A stretch of 64,000 nucleotides of DNA. Source: an uncultured Bacteroides sp. (GTDB lineage Bacteria > Bacteroidota > Bacteroidia > Bacteroidales > Bacteroidaceae). Of the stretch, positions 16,926 through 25,805 are shown in pieces. Made by a program: the position numbers and the translations under genes. The stretch is taken from positions 20,738-84,737 of the forward strand of contig CALUOR010000013.1 of assembly GCA_944322285.1 (NCBI GenBank). Direction: 5' to 3'. Below the pieces are notes generated by a model that was not told where the DNA came from, searched no databases, and saw nothing but the letters and a program-made list of their open reading frames with translations. Numbering within the stretch: position 1 is the first letter of the stretch; each line of letters starts with the position of its first letter.

Positions 16926-18221
16926 TTAGTCCAAATAGTCAGGCTCTTTCTCGCCTATCATCGTGCGGAGAGCCTGTTTCACCATACGCCACTGCTGAAA
17001 CAAGTCGTGTACGGGCTGATGCTCGAAGTCGTGCATCGGGCTCTTGCAGAAGAAGGACAGCCACGTCTGTATGCCGCTCCAACCGGCGCGCATGGCCAGG
17101 TCGCTGAACAGCACCAAGTCCAACGCGATGGGGGCCGCCAGGATAGAGTCGCGACACAGGAAGTTCACCTTGATTTCCATCGGATAGCCCATCCAGCCGA
17201 AGATGTCGATGTTGTCCCATGCTTCCTTGTTGTCCTTGCGGGGCGGATAGTAGTTGATGCGCACCTTGTGATATACATCGCCATACAGGTCGGGGAACTT
17301 CTCCGGCTCGAAGATGTTGTCTATCACGGACAGCTTGCTCACTTCCTTTGTCTTGAAGTTTTCCGGTTGGTCCAGCACCTCGCCGTCGCGGTTGCCCAGG
17401 ATATTCGTGGAGAACCATCCGCTTACGCCCAGCATACGTGTCTTGAACATCGGAGCCAGCACTGTCTTCATCAGCGTCTGCCCGCTCTTGAAGTCCTTTC
17501 CGGCGATGGGTACGTTCATCTTCTTCGAGAATTCCCACATGGCGGGTATGTCCACACACAAGTTGGGCGCGCCCATCACGAACGGAGCACCCTCCGCAAT
17601 GGCGGCATACGCGTAACACATGCTGGGCGAGATAACCTCCGTGTTGTTCTCCTTCATGGCCGTTTCCAATGCCTCCAAGGACATGTGCTCATCGCTGAGC
17701 GGCACATAGATTTCCGTGCTGGCCGCCCACAGCACCACGATGCGGTCGCAAGCGTTGACAGCCTTGAAGTCGCGGATGTCCGCACGCAGTTGTTCCATCA
17801 GATCCCAGCGTGTAGCGGCTTGCTTGATGTGCGTGCCGTTCAGACGCTTGGCGAAGTTGTGGTCGAAAGCGGCGGGCATCGGACAGATGGCTTGCAGTTC
17901 GTCCTTCACCAGATTCAAGTCTTTCTCCTTCAGCACCTCGGCGTAAAGAGCCGCCTCGTAAGCGTTGTCGGGGAAGATGTCCCATCCGCCAAACACGATG
18001 TCGTTCAGGTCAGCCAGCGGAACAATGTCTTTTATATTCTTTTCCTCACCGCTCTGCACACGCATGGTTGCCATTTGCGTGATAGAACCAATGGGCTTTG
18101 CCAGCCCTTTGCGGGCTGCCAAAACGCCCGTAATTAAGGTAGTGGCCACAGCACCCCCTACCCCAACCACCAACACGCCCAGTCGGCCTGTTGCCGGTTT
18201 CAAGTTTTCTTTCATTGCCAT
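16926..18221 (-). CDS. ino1: Inositol-3-phosphate synthase
   Basis: This NAD-dependent enzyme turns glucose 6-phosphate into inositol 3-phosphate, the head group source for the lipid genes downstream. The 431-residue chain shows the Rossmann motif 'VLVVGVGGAVATTLITGV' near the N-terminus, 'NGTHIKQAATRWDLMEQL' and 'GKDFKSGQTLMKTVLAPMF' with the catalytic Lys region. Length and sequence are of the shorter bacterial type. It heads the five-gene cluster that corresponds to BT_1526-BT_1522. A -7 box is at 18251-18258. Confidence 0.93.
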   Translation of the reverse strand: MAMKENLKPATGRLGVLVVGVGGAVATTLITGVLAARKGLAKPIGSITQMATMRVQSGEEKNIKDIVPLADLNDIVFGGWDIFPDNAYEAALYAEVLKEKDLNLVKDELQAICPMPAAFDHNFAKRLNGTHIKQAATRWDLMEQLRADIRDFKAVNACDRIVVLWAASTEIYVPLSDEHMSLEALETAMKENNTEVISPSMCYAYAAIAEGAPFVMGAPNLCVDIPAMWEFSKKMNVPIAGKDFKSGQTLMKTVLAPMFKTRMLGVSGWFSTNILGNRDGEVLDQPENFKTKEVSKLSVIDNIFEPEKFPDLYGDVYHKVRINYYPPRKDNKEAWDNIDIFGWMGYPMEIKVNFLCRDSILAAPIALDLVLFSDLAMRAGWSGIQTWLSFFCKSPMHDFEHQPVHDLFQQWRMVKQALRTMIGEKEPDYLD

Positions 18222-18250
18222 TATTTTATTTAGAGTTTAAAAAATTGCCC

Positions 18251-18258
18251 CAAATTTA
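18251..18258 (-). promoter_or_regulatory. -7 box of ino1
   Basis: TAAATTTG on the minus strand is an exact TAnnTTTG, 29 bp upstream of the ino1 start; no good -33 TTTG is seen. Confidence 0.45.
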
Positions 18259-18362
18259 AGGTTTAATATTCATTTACCGCTGTTATATTTGCCCGTTTTA
18301 GTGTTCTGTTAGTAAGATTTAAGCAATAAAAGAAGATAAATCATATAAAAACGAGTTTATAA

Positions 18363-21179
18363 TCAACCACAAGTATCTAACCAAAGAATAATCCGTACAC
18401 CTTCATCCCCCTTGTTTACTTTAACAGAGGATGGTTCGCCACCTATACCTTGCGAATTGACAGCCGGAATTTCCAGCAGGAACGAAAGGTCACCCTCTGG
18501 ATATCGCTTCACCGAAATGCCACGGTCCTCTCGATCACACGGCTCTTCCGGCGTAAACACACGTAAATAAAGACCTTCAGTTTCCGTATAAACCGTCAGA
18601 GATGTATGAGCGGACTGGAGGGTAGCCCAATACACGTCTCCATGATAGCCTTTAAACTCCGGGTATACGACAGGAGTATGATACTCACCCGTAACAGTAT
18701 TGTTGTACGCCTTCTGCCAAATTCCATAACGGGTGCCATGAACACGATTCTTCCACACACGGTAAGGTCCGCGACCCATCCAGCGCATGCCTTTCACATC
18801 TGCTTCGGGACACGAAAAGGTGAAGCCCAGATTATACACCTGCTTGTCATAGAAATCGCCACGCCGGTTCATCATCACTGCATCCATGCCCAGCCTACCG
18901 GAAGGGGTCATCCGCCATACGATGGAATCTACTCCCCCGCTGTATTTCACGGCATAAACCGCCGTATCCCCCTCCATGCGGACTGCTGAAGACCGCGCCT
19001 CCGCTTTCATGCCTACCGGAAGCGGCCCGCCGGAAAGCGGAATCACTTGTCCGTTCCGTATAAGTCGACACAGCATTCCATTTTTCCGACTGAATGTAGC
19101 GCAAACATTACCCGCACGTAACATTATAGTGTCATCGTCCGCCTGATAAAACGCAGGAGTTCCGCCTATGGATATCTTCTCTTTATAAGCCGACAAATAC
19201 ATACGAGGTGTACGTATAGGGAACGTCCAAGTACAAACGGTATCACCTTTTACGTTATATGCCTCCAATTCCAATACATCTCCCTCATAAAAGCCATCGG
19301 GCAAGGCGAAATTTGCTATACCGGTTTCGCCAGGCGCAAGAGGAGGTAACACGACTTCGCCTTCAGCCAAACAAGCCGATGCTTCCGGCGGCAGAGGCAA
19401 TCGCCATACGCGCCACTTCATCCGCACCTCGTCCAAACGGCTAAACAGATAATCGTTTGTCACCCGGAAACGCCCGTCGAAAGAACCTGTCACCCGCAAT
19501 GGTTCCACCTGCACGGGCGACCATACTTCGCGCACCGTGTAGAAACTGCCTTCCGGCTGACGATCTGCGCTGACTATACCATCGGGCGCATTCGGGCCGT
19601 ACGTGTCCCATTCTCCAGTATCCTTCCGGTGCAGAGCCTCGTCCACGTAAGCCCATAGGAAACCTCCGGCAAAAAGCGGATTGGCACGGTACTTATCCCA
19701 TAACCCCTCCAGGCCCGCACCCTGTCCACGGTCGTAAAGCCCGTGCAGGAACTCGGTCATCATAAACACCTTCCGTCCCTGCTGCATGCGGTACACATTA
19801 TCCGCCTCGGTGGGATAATGGCGCGTGTCTAATCCGTCAAAGTCCGCCCATGGATGAATGACGTGCCGCCGCTGCGGGTCATAATCGGCAAAACGGTTGT
19901 CCACGGAGGTGTTCCATCCGCCTTCGTTGCCGTTGCCCCAGAGGAAGATGCACGGATGGTTCACGTCGCGGGTTATCATCTCCGGCAGCAGCCGGGTGGC
20001 AATGGTGTCGTTATAGCTGTTCTGCCAGCCGCAAAGCTCGTACACATAAAGCAGCCCCAACGAATCGCACAGTTGAAGGAAATGCTTGTCGGGCGGATAA
20101 TGGGAGCGCACGGCGTTCATGTTCATCCGCTTAATGAGCAAGGCATCCTTCAAGTCAAGGGCGGGAGTCAGTGTACGTCCTGTTTCCGGATCGAAGCAAT
20201 GGCGGTTTGTACCCTTCACCAACAGTTTTGTTCCATTGAGATAGATGCCGTCCCCCGGACGGAAATCCATACTTCGGAAGCCGATGCGGTCGGACGTCTC
20301 GTGCACCGTTCTCCCGTCCTTATCCAGCAAGCGAAGGGTCAGTTGGTAAAGATGGGGATGCTCCGGGTCCCATGTTTTTACTCCGCTCCAGCGGGTCGTG
20401 AAAGTCTGTTTCCCGTCCTTCGACAACCGGAATGTCCGCTTCCCCGCCGGCACCTGCGAGCCTGCGGGCGTCAGTGTCATTTCCAGGCGCAAGCCTTTCC
20501 TCATTCCCGCCAAATAAACATCCGTGCGCAATGTGCCGTCCATCCGCGCATCCACAGCAAAGCGTTCGATATGCGTCTTTGGCTTGGCTTCCAAATAGAC
20601 CGGACGATAGATACCGCCGAAAAGCCACCAGTCCGCCCGCCGTTCGGCGGCATTGACCGACGCGTCGGCCGACTGTTTGCGTACGGTCACCTCCAGCATG
20701 TTCTCTTCGCCGAATTTCAGCCGGTCCGTAATGTCGTATGAGAAACGGTAGAAAGCCCCTTGATGCGCAGGACCCGCCGGAGCGCTGTTCACCTTCACCT
20801 CCGCGTCGGTCATTACGCCTTCAAAGACAATGCGCACCTCCTTGTCCCGCCACTCCCGCGGAACGCTAAAACGATGGCGGTAGATGCCGTACTCATCGTG
20901 AAAGTCGTGTTCGCGATAGGCATCGTAAGCCTTGTAATTGTCCCGTTCCTTATAAATGTAGTAACGGCCATAAGTGTATCCTCCAAAGCCCTGTTGTTCC
21001 CAGCATGAGGGCACTTCTATGGTGTTCCATTTGCCGGAGTTCATGCCTGCCGAACACCAGAAGTCCCACGTCTCCGTGTTCTCCGCATCGGTACCCGACA
21101 GGTAACGGACCTCAGTTTGCTGCGCCTTTACGCTCCCAAGGCATAGGCTGAATAAGAATAAACAAATGTAATGTTTCAT
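18363..21179 (-). CDS. Glycoside hydrolase family 2, beta-galactosidase-like
   Basis: The 938-residue secreted enzyme has a signal peptide (MKHYICLFLFSLCLGSVKA), a jelly-roll sugar-binding domain (about 20-200), an immunoglobulin-like domain, a TIM barrel (about 310-600) and a C-terminal beta-galactosidase small-chain domain ('RWMGRGPYRVWKNR'). The acid/base Glu is in 'IFLWGNGNEGGWN' and the nucleophile Glu in 'KVFMMTEFLHGLYD'. GH2 covers beta-galactosidase, glucuronidase and others; the small-chain domain favours galactosidase, but linkage is open. It is the last gene of the polysaccharide locus, 22 bp after GH115. Confidence 0.85.
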   Translation of the reverse strand: MKHYICLFLFSLCLGSVKAQQTEVRYLSGTDAENTETWDFWCSAGMNSGKWNTIEVPSCWEQQGFGGYTYGRYYIYKERDNYKAYDAYREHDFHDEYGIYRHRFSVPREWRDKEVRIVFEGVMTDAEVKVNSAPAGPAHQGAFYRFSYDITDRLKFGEENMLEVTVRKQSADASVNAAERRADWWLFGGIYRPVYLEAKPKTHIERFAVDARMDGTLRTDVYLAGMRKGLRLEMTLTPAGSQVPAGKRTFRLSKDGKQTFTTRWSGVKTWDPEHPHLYQLTLRLLDKDGRTVHETSDRIGFRSMDFRPGDGIYLNGTKLLVKGTNRHCFDPETGRTLTPALDLKDALLIKRMNMNAVRSHYPPDKHFLQLCDSLGLLYVYELCGWQNSYNDTIATRLLPEMITRDVNHPCIFLWGNGNEGGWNTSVDNRFADYDPQRRHVIHPWADFDGLDTRHYPTEADNVYRMQQGRKVFMMTEFLHGLYDRGQGAGLEGLWDKYRANPLFAGGFLWAYVDEALHRKDTGEWDTYGPNAPDGIVSADRQPEGSFYTVREVWSPVQVEPLRVTGSFDGRFRVTNDYLFSRLDEVRMKWRVWRLPLPPEASACLAEGEVVLPPLAPGETGIANFALPDGFYEGDVLELEAYNVKGDTVCTWTFPIRTPRMYLSAYKEKISIGGTPAFYQADDDTIMLRAGNVCATFSRKNGMLCRLIRNGQVIPLSGGPLPVGMKAEARSSAVRMEGDTAVYAVKYSGGVDSIVWRMTPSGRLGMDAVMMNRRGDFYDKQVYNLGFTFSCPEADVKGMRWMGRGPYRVWKNRVHGTRYGIWQKAYNNTVTGEYHTPVVYPEFKGYHGDVYWATLQSAHTSLTVYTETEGLYLRVFTPEEPCDREDRGISVKRYPEGDLSFLLEIPAVNSQGIGGEPSSVKVNKGDEGVRIILWLDTCG

Positions 21180-21201
21180 AATTTAATTATATTTAATATC
21201 A

Positions 21202-23733
21202 TTACTCCACCGGAAACATATAGAATTTACGCTTCGGATTGAAATCCAGCATCCACTGGTCTACCACAACATGCGCATCAAGTGCCGTAATGGTCAGCGT
21301 GTGGCGTCCGGACTTCAGTGTATGATGCGTCTCCTTCACAGCCTGACCACGTAACACATTCTTTTTCCACGTGTCCGTACGGCCAATCTCACGGAATGAA
21401 ATCACACGAGGCGATTCTCCATCTATACTCACACTGAAACGAATGTCACCTTTGTCATTCGGTTGTGTAGGTATAACAGCTGTGCGCAAGACGGCTTCTC
21501 CTTCCCAAGGGCTATCGAATTCGTAAGTCAACGAGCCTCCCTTTGGCAACGCTACGGCATTCATGCTGTGTCCCAACGCCTGTATAACGGTGGATCCCTG
21601 CGTAGCTTCTGTGTAGTCACAGGCATTCTTAGCCAAACACCGGTCTGTCTTAATCAGATGTTTGCCTAACGGACGAGGAGTCTTGTCCGCATACTGCTCC
21701 ACTTCCTCATCCGTCAACCCCACAGGCAACGTAGGTGGGAAGAACACATACAGATCGCGTGGGTTGTAACACATGGAGTGACGCCAACGTCCGCCGGCCA
21801 TGCGGTTATTGTAGTACTCCGTCAGCGTACGTATCTTCTGATATGCTTTCCAACTGTTTGCACAGGCCCGGAACATCGCTTCATCACGTCCCCAAAGTGT
21901 TTCGTCACATTGTCCCATGGCGTACGAACGCGCCCGCTGAGCCTCCAACATCTTGACGCTCATGGCTGATGCGGCTAATACCTGATATTTGACGTGCGAA
22001 TAGAAAGCGTCACGCAACCGAGGCTCTATAAGCGGCTCCACGGCTTCCACCGCTTGCTTAACTGCTTCAAATTCTTCCAAATAGCGGTCTAATTCACCTC
22101 CAAAAGCAGTCAGGCTGAACTCGGTGTCAATGACCTGCGAACGCCCGCGCGGATAGCGTTTCTTATCCAGTTCCACCTGCGTCCACCCCATGAACTCAGG
22201 CTTGCGAATTGCGCACAGTCTATAGTACTCCAGCATGGCAGGCAGCAGTTTCCTGCCTGCTTCCGTTCCGAATTCTCTGCAAAGCCAACGTTCCAAGTGA
22301 GCGTTTATCGTAGAAGGTGTCACGCAGTCAATATCCCAAGCCAAGTCAAGGAACAGTTCCAAATCATAAGCGGCAGGCTTCAAGTCGTGTACATTGACAA
22401 TCCAAATCCGACGCGCATGATGATCGTAAGCCTGCTTCATTTCGTTGTAAATCAATCCTGGCTGTGTCGTACAGAGCCACATGTAGTCGTGCGGACGTCC
22501 CCAGTAGCTCAAGTGATAATATACACCGGCTCCCCCGCTACGTTGTTGCTGAATGGAGTCGCTCAGACGTGTCATGTAGCCGTAATTATCGTCACACCAC
22601 ATCAGCGTCACGTCATCCGGCACTTGCAATCCATTCTCCATAATCTCCAATACTTCCTTATAGGGAACAAAACTTTGAGGAATGCGTTTCACATCCTTGT
22701 CTACATACTTGGCAAGCAGACGACGCTGGTCGTTAATGACCTGTTGCAAAGCCCGGGTCTTCTCCTCCAAAGTCTTTACGCCTTCCATGGAGCCGTCGTG
22801 TATGCCCCGCATGCCAATGGTATAGATGTTTTCATACGGAGCGGCTTCTTTCAGACGTTCCACCCAATAGGCTTGCACGGAGTCACGATTGGTGATATAG
22901 TTGTAATTTCCTCTGCGCTTCACGTCCCACTCACCCACATTGTTGCGCATCAATGGTTCACAATGTGACGTCCCGATGACTATTCCACATGAGTCCGCCA
23001 CTTCTTTAGCCCCCGGGACAAAATAGAAAGGTGTGGTAATGCCATGCATACCGGGCCAAATCATGTTGGCACGCAAGCGTAGCAGCAACTTGAAGATTTC
23101 TTTATATGTACGGGCTCCTATGCGGCCTTTAATGGGATTGGGTTCGAGAGTTTTCCAACTCCAAGGCTGCAGACTCCAGTCCTCATCGTTAAGGAAAATG
23201 CCCCGGTATTCCACCGAGGGGCTTTGTAATGTACAGTAGCTATCATCAAGCACCAAACGAGTTTTCTGTTCCGGTACGACATCGCTCCACCAAACCCAAG
23301 GTGAGACACCGGCCAAGCGGGACATTTCCAAAATGGCGTATGCTGTTCCACGTCCGTCGCTCCCCACCGCATACAACCGGCGATGGTCACCATCGTTTCC
23401 TACCATCAGGCAGAAACCGTCACGCTTAGTACTCAGCTCCGCAACGGGAATGCCAGTCCGTTCCAATTCTCGTTTTAATCCTTTACCGGCCTTGTCAAGC
23501 TGTACAATCCGGACTATAGATTGTTCAGCGGAAACCACTTGCGGACGCAAACCGGTAACTTGCTCCAAATCATCGGCAAACATGTCGAGGGCGACATGCA
23601 CCACCGGCGATACATTCCGTTGCTGAAAATGATAACTCACGGCATCTTTCCCGTTGTACCAGACAAATTCACCCGCCTGTACTGTTCGGATACAGGCTAA
23701 TGCGAACAAAAGAAACAAAAAACGTATATTCAT
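21202..23733 (-). CDS. Glycoside hydrolase family 115, alpha-glucuronidase
   Basis: GH115 enzymes remove glucuronic acid or its 4-O-methyl form from xylan or arabinogalactan. The 843-residue protein begins at ATG 23733 (MNIRFLFLLFALACIRTVQA, a signal peptide); the frame extends five codons further to a TTG, which I reject. Family features are 'MSRLAGVSPWVWWSDVVP', 'GIFLNDEDWSLQPW' and 'RLRANMIWPGMHG'. The C-terminal region has a beta domain with 'LKSGRHTLTITALDAHVVVDQ'. It follows susD after a 355-bp gap that contains a repeat array. Confidence 0.87.
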   Translation of the reverse strand: MNIRFLFLLFALACIRTVQAGEFVWYNGKDAVSYHFQQRNVSPVVHVALDMFADDLEQVTGLRPQVVSAEQSIVRIVQLDKAGKGLKRELERTGIPVAELSTKRDGFCLMVGNDGDHRRLYAVGSDGRGTAYAILEMSRLAGVSPWVWWSDVVPEQKTRLVLDDSYCTLQSPSVEYRGIFLNDEDWSLQPWSWKTLEPNPIKGRIGARTYKEIFKLLLRLRANMIWPGMHGITTPFYFVPGAKEVADSCGIVIGTSHCEPLMRNNVGEWDVKRRGNYNYITNRDSVQAYWVERLKEAAPYENIYTIGMRGIHDGSMEGVKTLEEKTRALQQVINDQRRLLAKYVDKDVKRIPQSFVPYKEVLEIMENGLQVPDDVTLMWCDDNYGYMTRLSDSIQQQRSGGAGVYYHLSYWGRPHDYMWLCTTQPGLIYNEMKQAYDHHARRIWIVNVHDLKPAAYDLELFLDLAWDIDCVTPSTINAHLERWLCREFGTEAGRKLLPAMLEYYRLCAIRKPEFMGWTQVELDKKRYPRGRSQVIDTEFSLTAFGGELDRYLEEFEAVKQAVEAVEPLIEPRLRDAFYSHVKYQVLAASAMSVKMLEAQRARSYAMGQCDETLWGRDEAMFRACANSWKAYQKIRTLTEYYNNRMAGGRWRHSMCYNPRDLYVFFPPTLPVGLTDEEVEQYADKTPRPLGKHLIKTDRCLAKNACDYTEATQGSTVIQALGHSMNAVALPKGGSLTYEFDSPWEGEAVLRTAVIPTQPNDKGDIRFSVSIDGESPRVISFREIGRTDTWKKNVLRGQAVKETHHTLKSGRHTLTITALDAHVVVDQWMLDFNPKRKFYMFPVE

Positions 23734-23817
23734 TATGTATATGTACAAAATTAAATCATTATTGAATGTGTTGTGTAATTAATCCATTTATCACTTCAGT
23801 ATCTTTTAAAAGATGAA

Positions 23818-23905
23818 CCCTTGACCCTACTGGGGTAAGACCTTGACCCTACTGGGATAAGGCCTTGACCCCAGAAGGGTAAAGCCTTTACCTCAGAGGG
23901 GTAAG
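23818..23905. repeat. Tandem array, 4 units of 22 bp, inside the polysaccharide locus
   Basis: Units at 23818, 23840, 23862 and 23884 are each exactly 22 bp, of the form CCTTGACCC-n4-GGGGTAAG, an imperfect dyad. Units 1 and 2 differ at three positions and units 3 and 4 are more diverged. The array is between the susD stop (24089) and the GH115 start (23733). The rest of the gap (23734-23817 and 23906-24088) is AT-rich; I see no gene in it. Confidence 0.85.
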
Positions 23906-24088
23906 ACTGGTGACTTAGCGACCAATAGCCCTCATCTATTCCACAATCTGTGGTTATCTTACTAAAATCCGTATCATCCGTATGCCATTTTAAGCTCCGA
24001 TTACGATATAACTAATCATAATTTAGTCACCTATAACAAACGGCCACCGATATTGAATACAAATTTAGTGAAAAAACTTATACACTCA

Positions 24089-25783
24089 TCAATATCCCGG
24101 ATTTTGGTCTTCCGCTGTCAACAGTTCATTCGCGTCGATAGCTGCCTGAGGGATAGGACGAAACAGTTTTTCACCGATAACTTGGGCAGCCCGACCTTTG
24201 ATTTGGGGATTATACAGATTGTTGTATTCCACAAGTTTCTGCGTTCTTCTCAAATCGAACCAGCGTGAGTTTTGCCCGAAAAGCTCACATGCACGCTCTT
24301 TCAGGATGGTATCGATGTTGATAGATAGGACGGGACTGAGTCCGGCTCTACGGCGGACTTCGTTCAGCCGTTTCAATGCCGTTGCCGCATCCCCCGCTTT
24401 TAAATAAGCCTCAGCTGCTACCAGATAAATTTCCGGCAAAGTGATGAGATGAATATCACGATAGTCTGTCTTTGCCGTATAGGTAGCCGTGTTACAATCA
24501 TCAAACTTGCGGCAGGGCGCACTTCCATAACCGTATGTGACAAATTCCTCGTACGTGATTTCTTCCGGTGAATATTCTTGCGGATTATGCGTATGGTCCG
24601 ACATGGGAAGTATCCAAGTATCTTTCCGGTTCTCTGGGTCGAGTGCTTTCCAGGCTTCAATGTCTTCTTCCGTTTCATACCACGCCGCATAGTAGCGTTT
24701 CACAGGGATACCGATAAAGGTTTCTCCATTCCGATACCAATCCCAGTAGGAATAGGGGGATGAGGATACAATATCCGGCAGTTCCTTCATAAACGTTACG
24801 TCATAGCGCACATCCCCCCGTTCAAAACACATCAGTGCATGCAACGTGGGAATAAAAGCTGAAGTACTTTGTTTGCCATGGTCCTCTTGTCCGCCGATAA
24901 GGCTGCAGTAGAAAGAACTCCAGGGATGTCCGCCGCTTACGGTGTTATTGGCACTTGCCAAATCATATTCCACATCCCAAATAAATTCCGGATCATCGTC
25001 ACCGCTACAATCAGCTTTCCATAGCTCAGCAAAAGGTGTGGTTAACGCACGTCCGCCTATCACTTCATCCGCCATAACGGCAGCCTTGTCGAAATAATCA
25101 GTGCGGTTCAAGTCCCAAGCCGCAGCCAGATAAGTCTGTGCCAACAAAGCTTTAGCGGACTCTATACTGGCCCGTCCCCCACCTCGTTCGGCGGTGCTGG
25201 TCTCTAAATTGTTATTGGACAATACATCCTCCAATTCGGAAATGATATAACTATATATGTCCTCCTGCGTGGCTTTCGGATAACCGGTCTGGGCAGCGGA
25301 CACATATTCCTTCATCAAGGGAACTCCGCCGAAGGTGTTGGCCAACAAATAATAGTAATAAGCAGCCACGACACGGGCTTCATCCACACGCTTCTGGCGT
25401 AAGGCTTCGTCTACAGCGGCTCGCGGCGCATAATAGGCTACGGCATACGCAGCCCGGATACCGTCGTAACAAGCGGTGTAGAATTCCTCCATCACGCTGT
25501 TCTCCGGATTGAGTGTCTCGTATTCATGCAATTCGTCATTGATGTACATGCGGCCGTCGGCGTACATATCCGTACCCGCATTGAAGAATGTAGGGAAACT
25601 GGAGTCTGCAAAAATGGTCCTCAACGTTTCATATGCGTTGGACACCAATGATTCAAATCCGGATTTTGTAGAGAAATATTTCTCATCCGTCACATTCGAT
25701 TTATTGTCCGTTGTCAGGAAATCTTCGCATCCGGTACATAACACGGAACAAATAGCGATAAGTGTTATATATAACTTTTTCAT
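24089..25783 (-). CDS. SusD/RagB-family glycan-binding lipoprotein
   Basis: The 564-residue surface lipoprotein captures glycan and caps the SusC channel. I chose ATG 25783 (MKKLYITLIAICSVLCTGC, lipobox C-T-G-C) because AAGGA lies 8 nt upstream; an ATG at 25789 is just 6 bp earlier. TPR-like helices (about 60-330) and the C-terminal SusD motif 'LITLPEIYLVAAEAYLKAGD', 'RLNEVRRRAG' and 'KERACELFGQNSRWFDLRRT' are clear. It starts 22 bp after the susC stop codon, the normal tandem order. Confidence 0.93.
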   Translation of the reverse strand: MKKLYITLIAICSVLCTGCEDFLTTDNKSNVTDEKYFSTKSGFESLVSNAYETLRTIFADSSFPTFFNAGTDMYADGRMYINDELHEYETLNPENSVMEEFYTACYDGIRAAYAVAYYAPRAAVDEALRQKRVDEARVVAAYYYYLLANTFGGVPLMKEYVSAAQTGYPKATQEDIYSYIISELEDVLSNNNLETSTAERGGGRASIESAKALLAQTYLAAAWDLNRTDYFDKAAVMADEVIGGRALTTPFAELWKADCSGDDDPEFIWDVEYDLASANNTVSGGHPWSSFYCSLIGGQEDHGKQSTSAFIPTLHALMCFERGDVRYDVTFMKELPDIVSSSPYSYWDWYRNGETFIGIPVKRYYAAWYETEEDIEAWKALDPENRKDTWILPMSDHTHNPQEYSPEEITYEEFVTYGYGSAPCRKFDDCNTATYTAKTDYRDIHLITLPEIYLVAAEAYLKAGDAATALKRLNEVRRRAGLSPVLSINIDTILKERACELFGQNSRWFDLRRTQKLVEYNNLYNPQIKGRAAQVIGEKLFRPIPQAAIDANELLTAEDQNPGY

Positions 25784-25805
25784 GTTCATATCCTTTTTAT
25801 AATAA

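Noticed and set aside
17007-18137. 376-codon frame antisense to inositol-phosphate synthase
   Set aside because: Shadow of a strongly supported gene.
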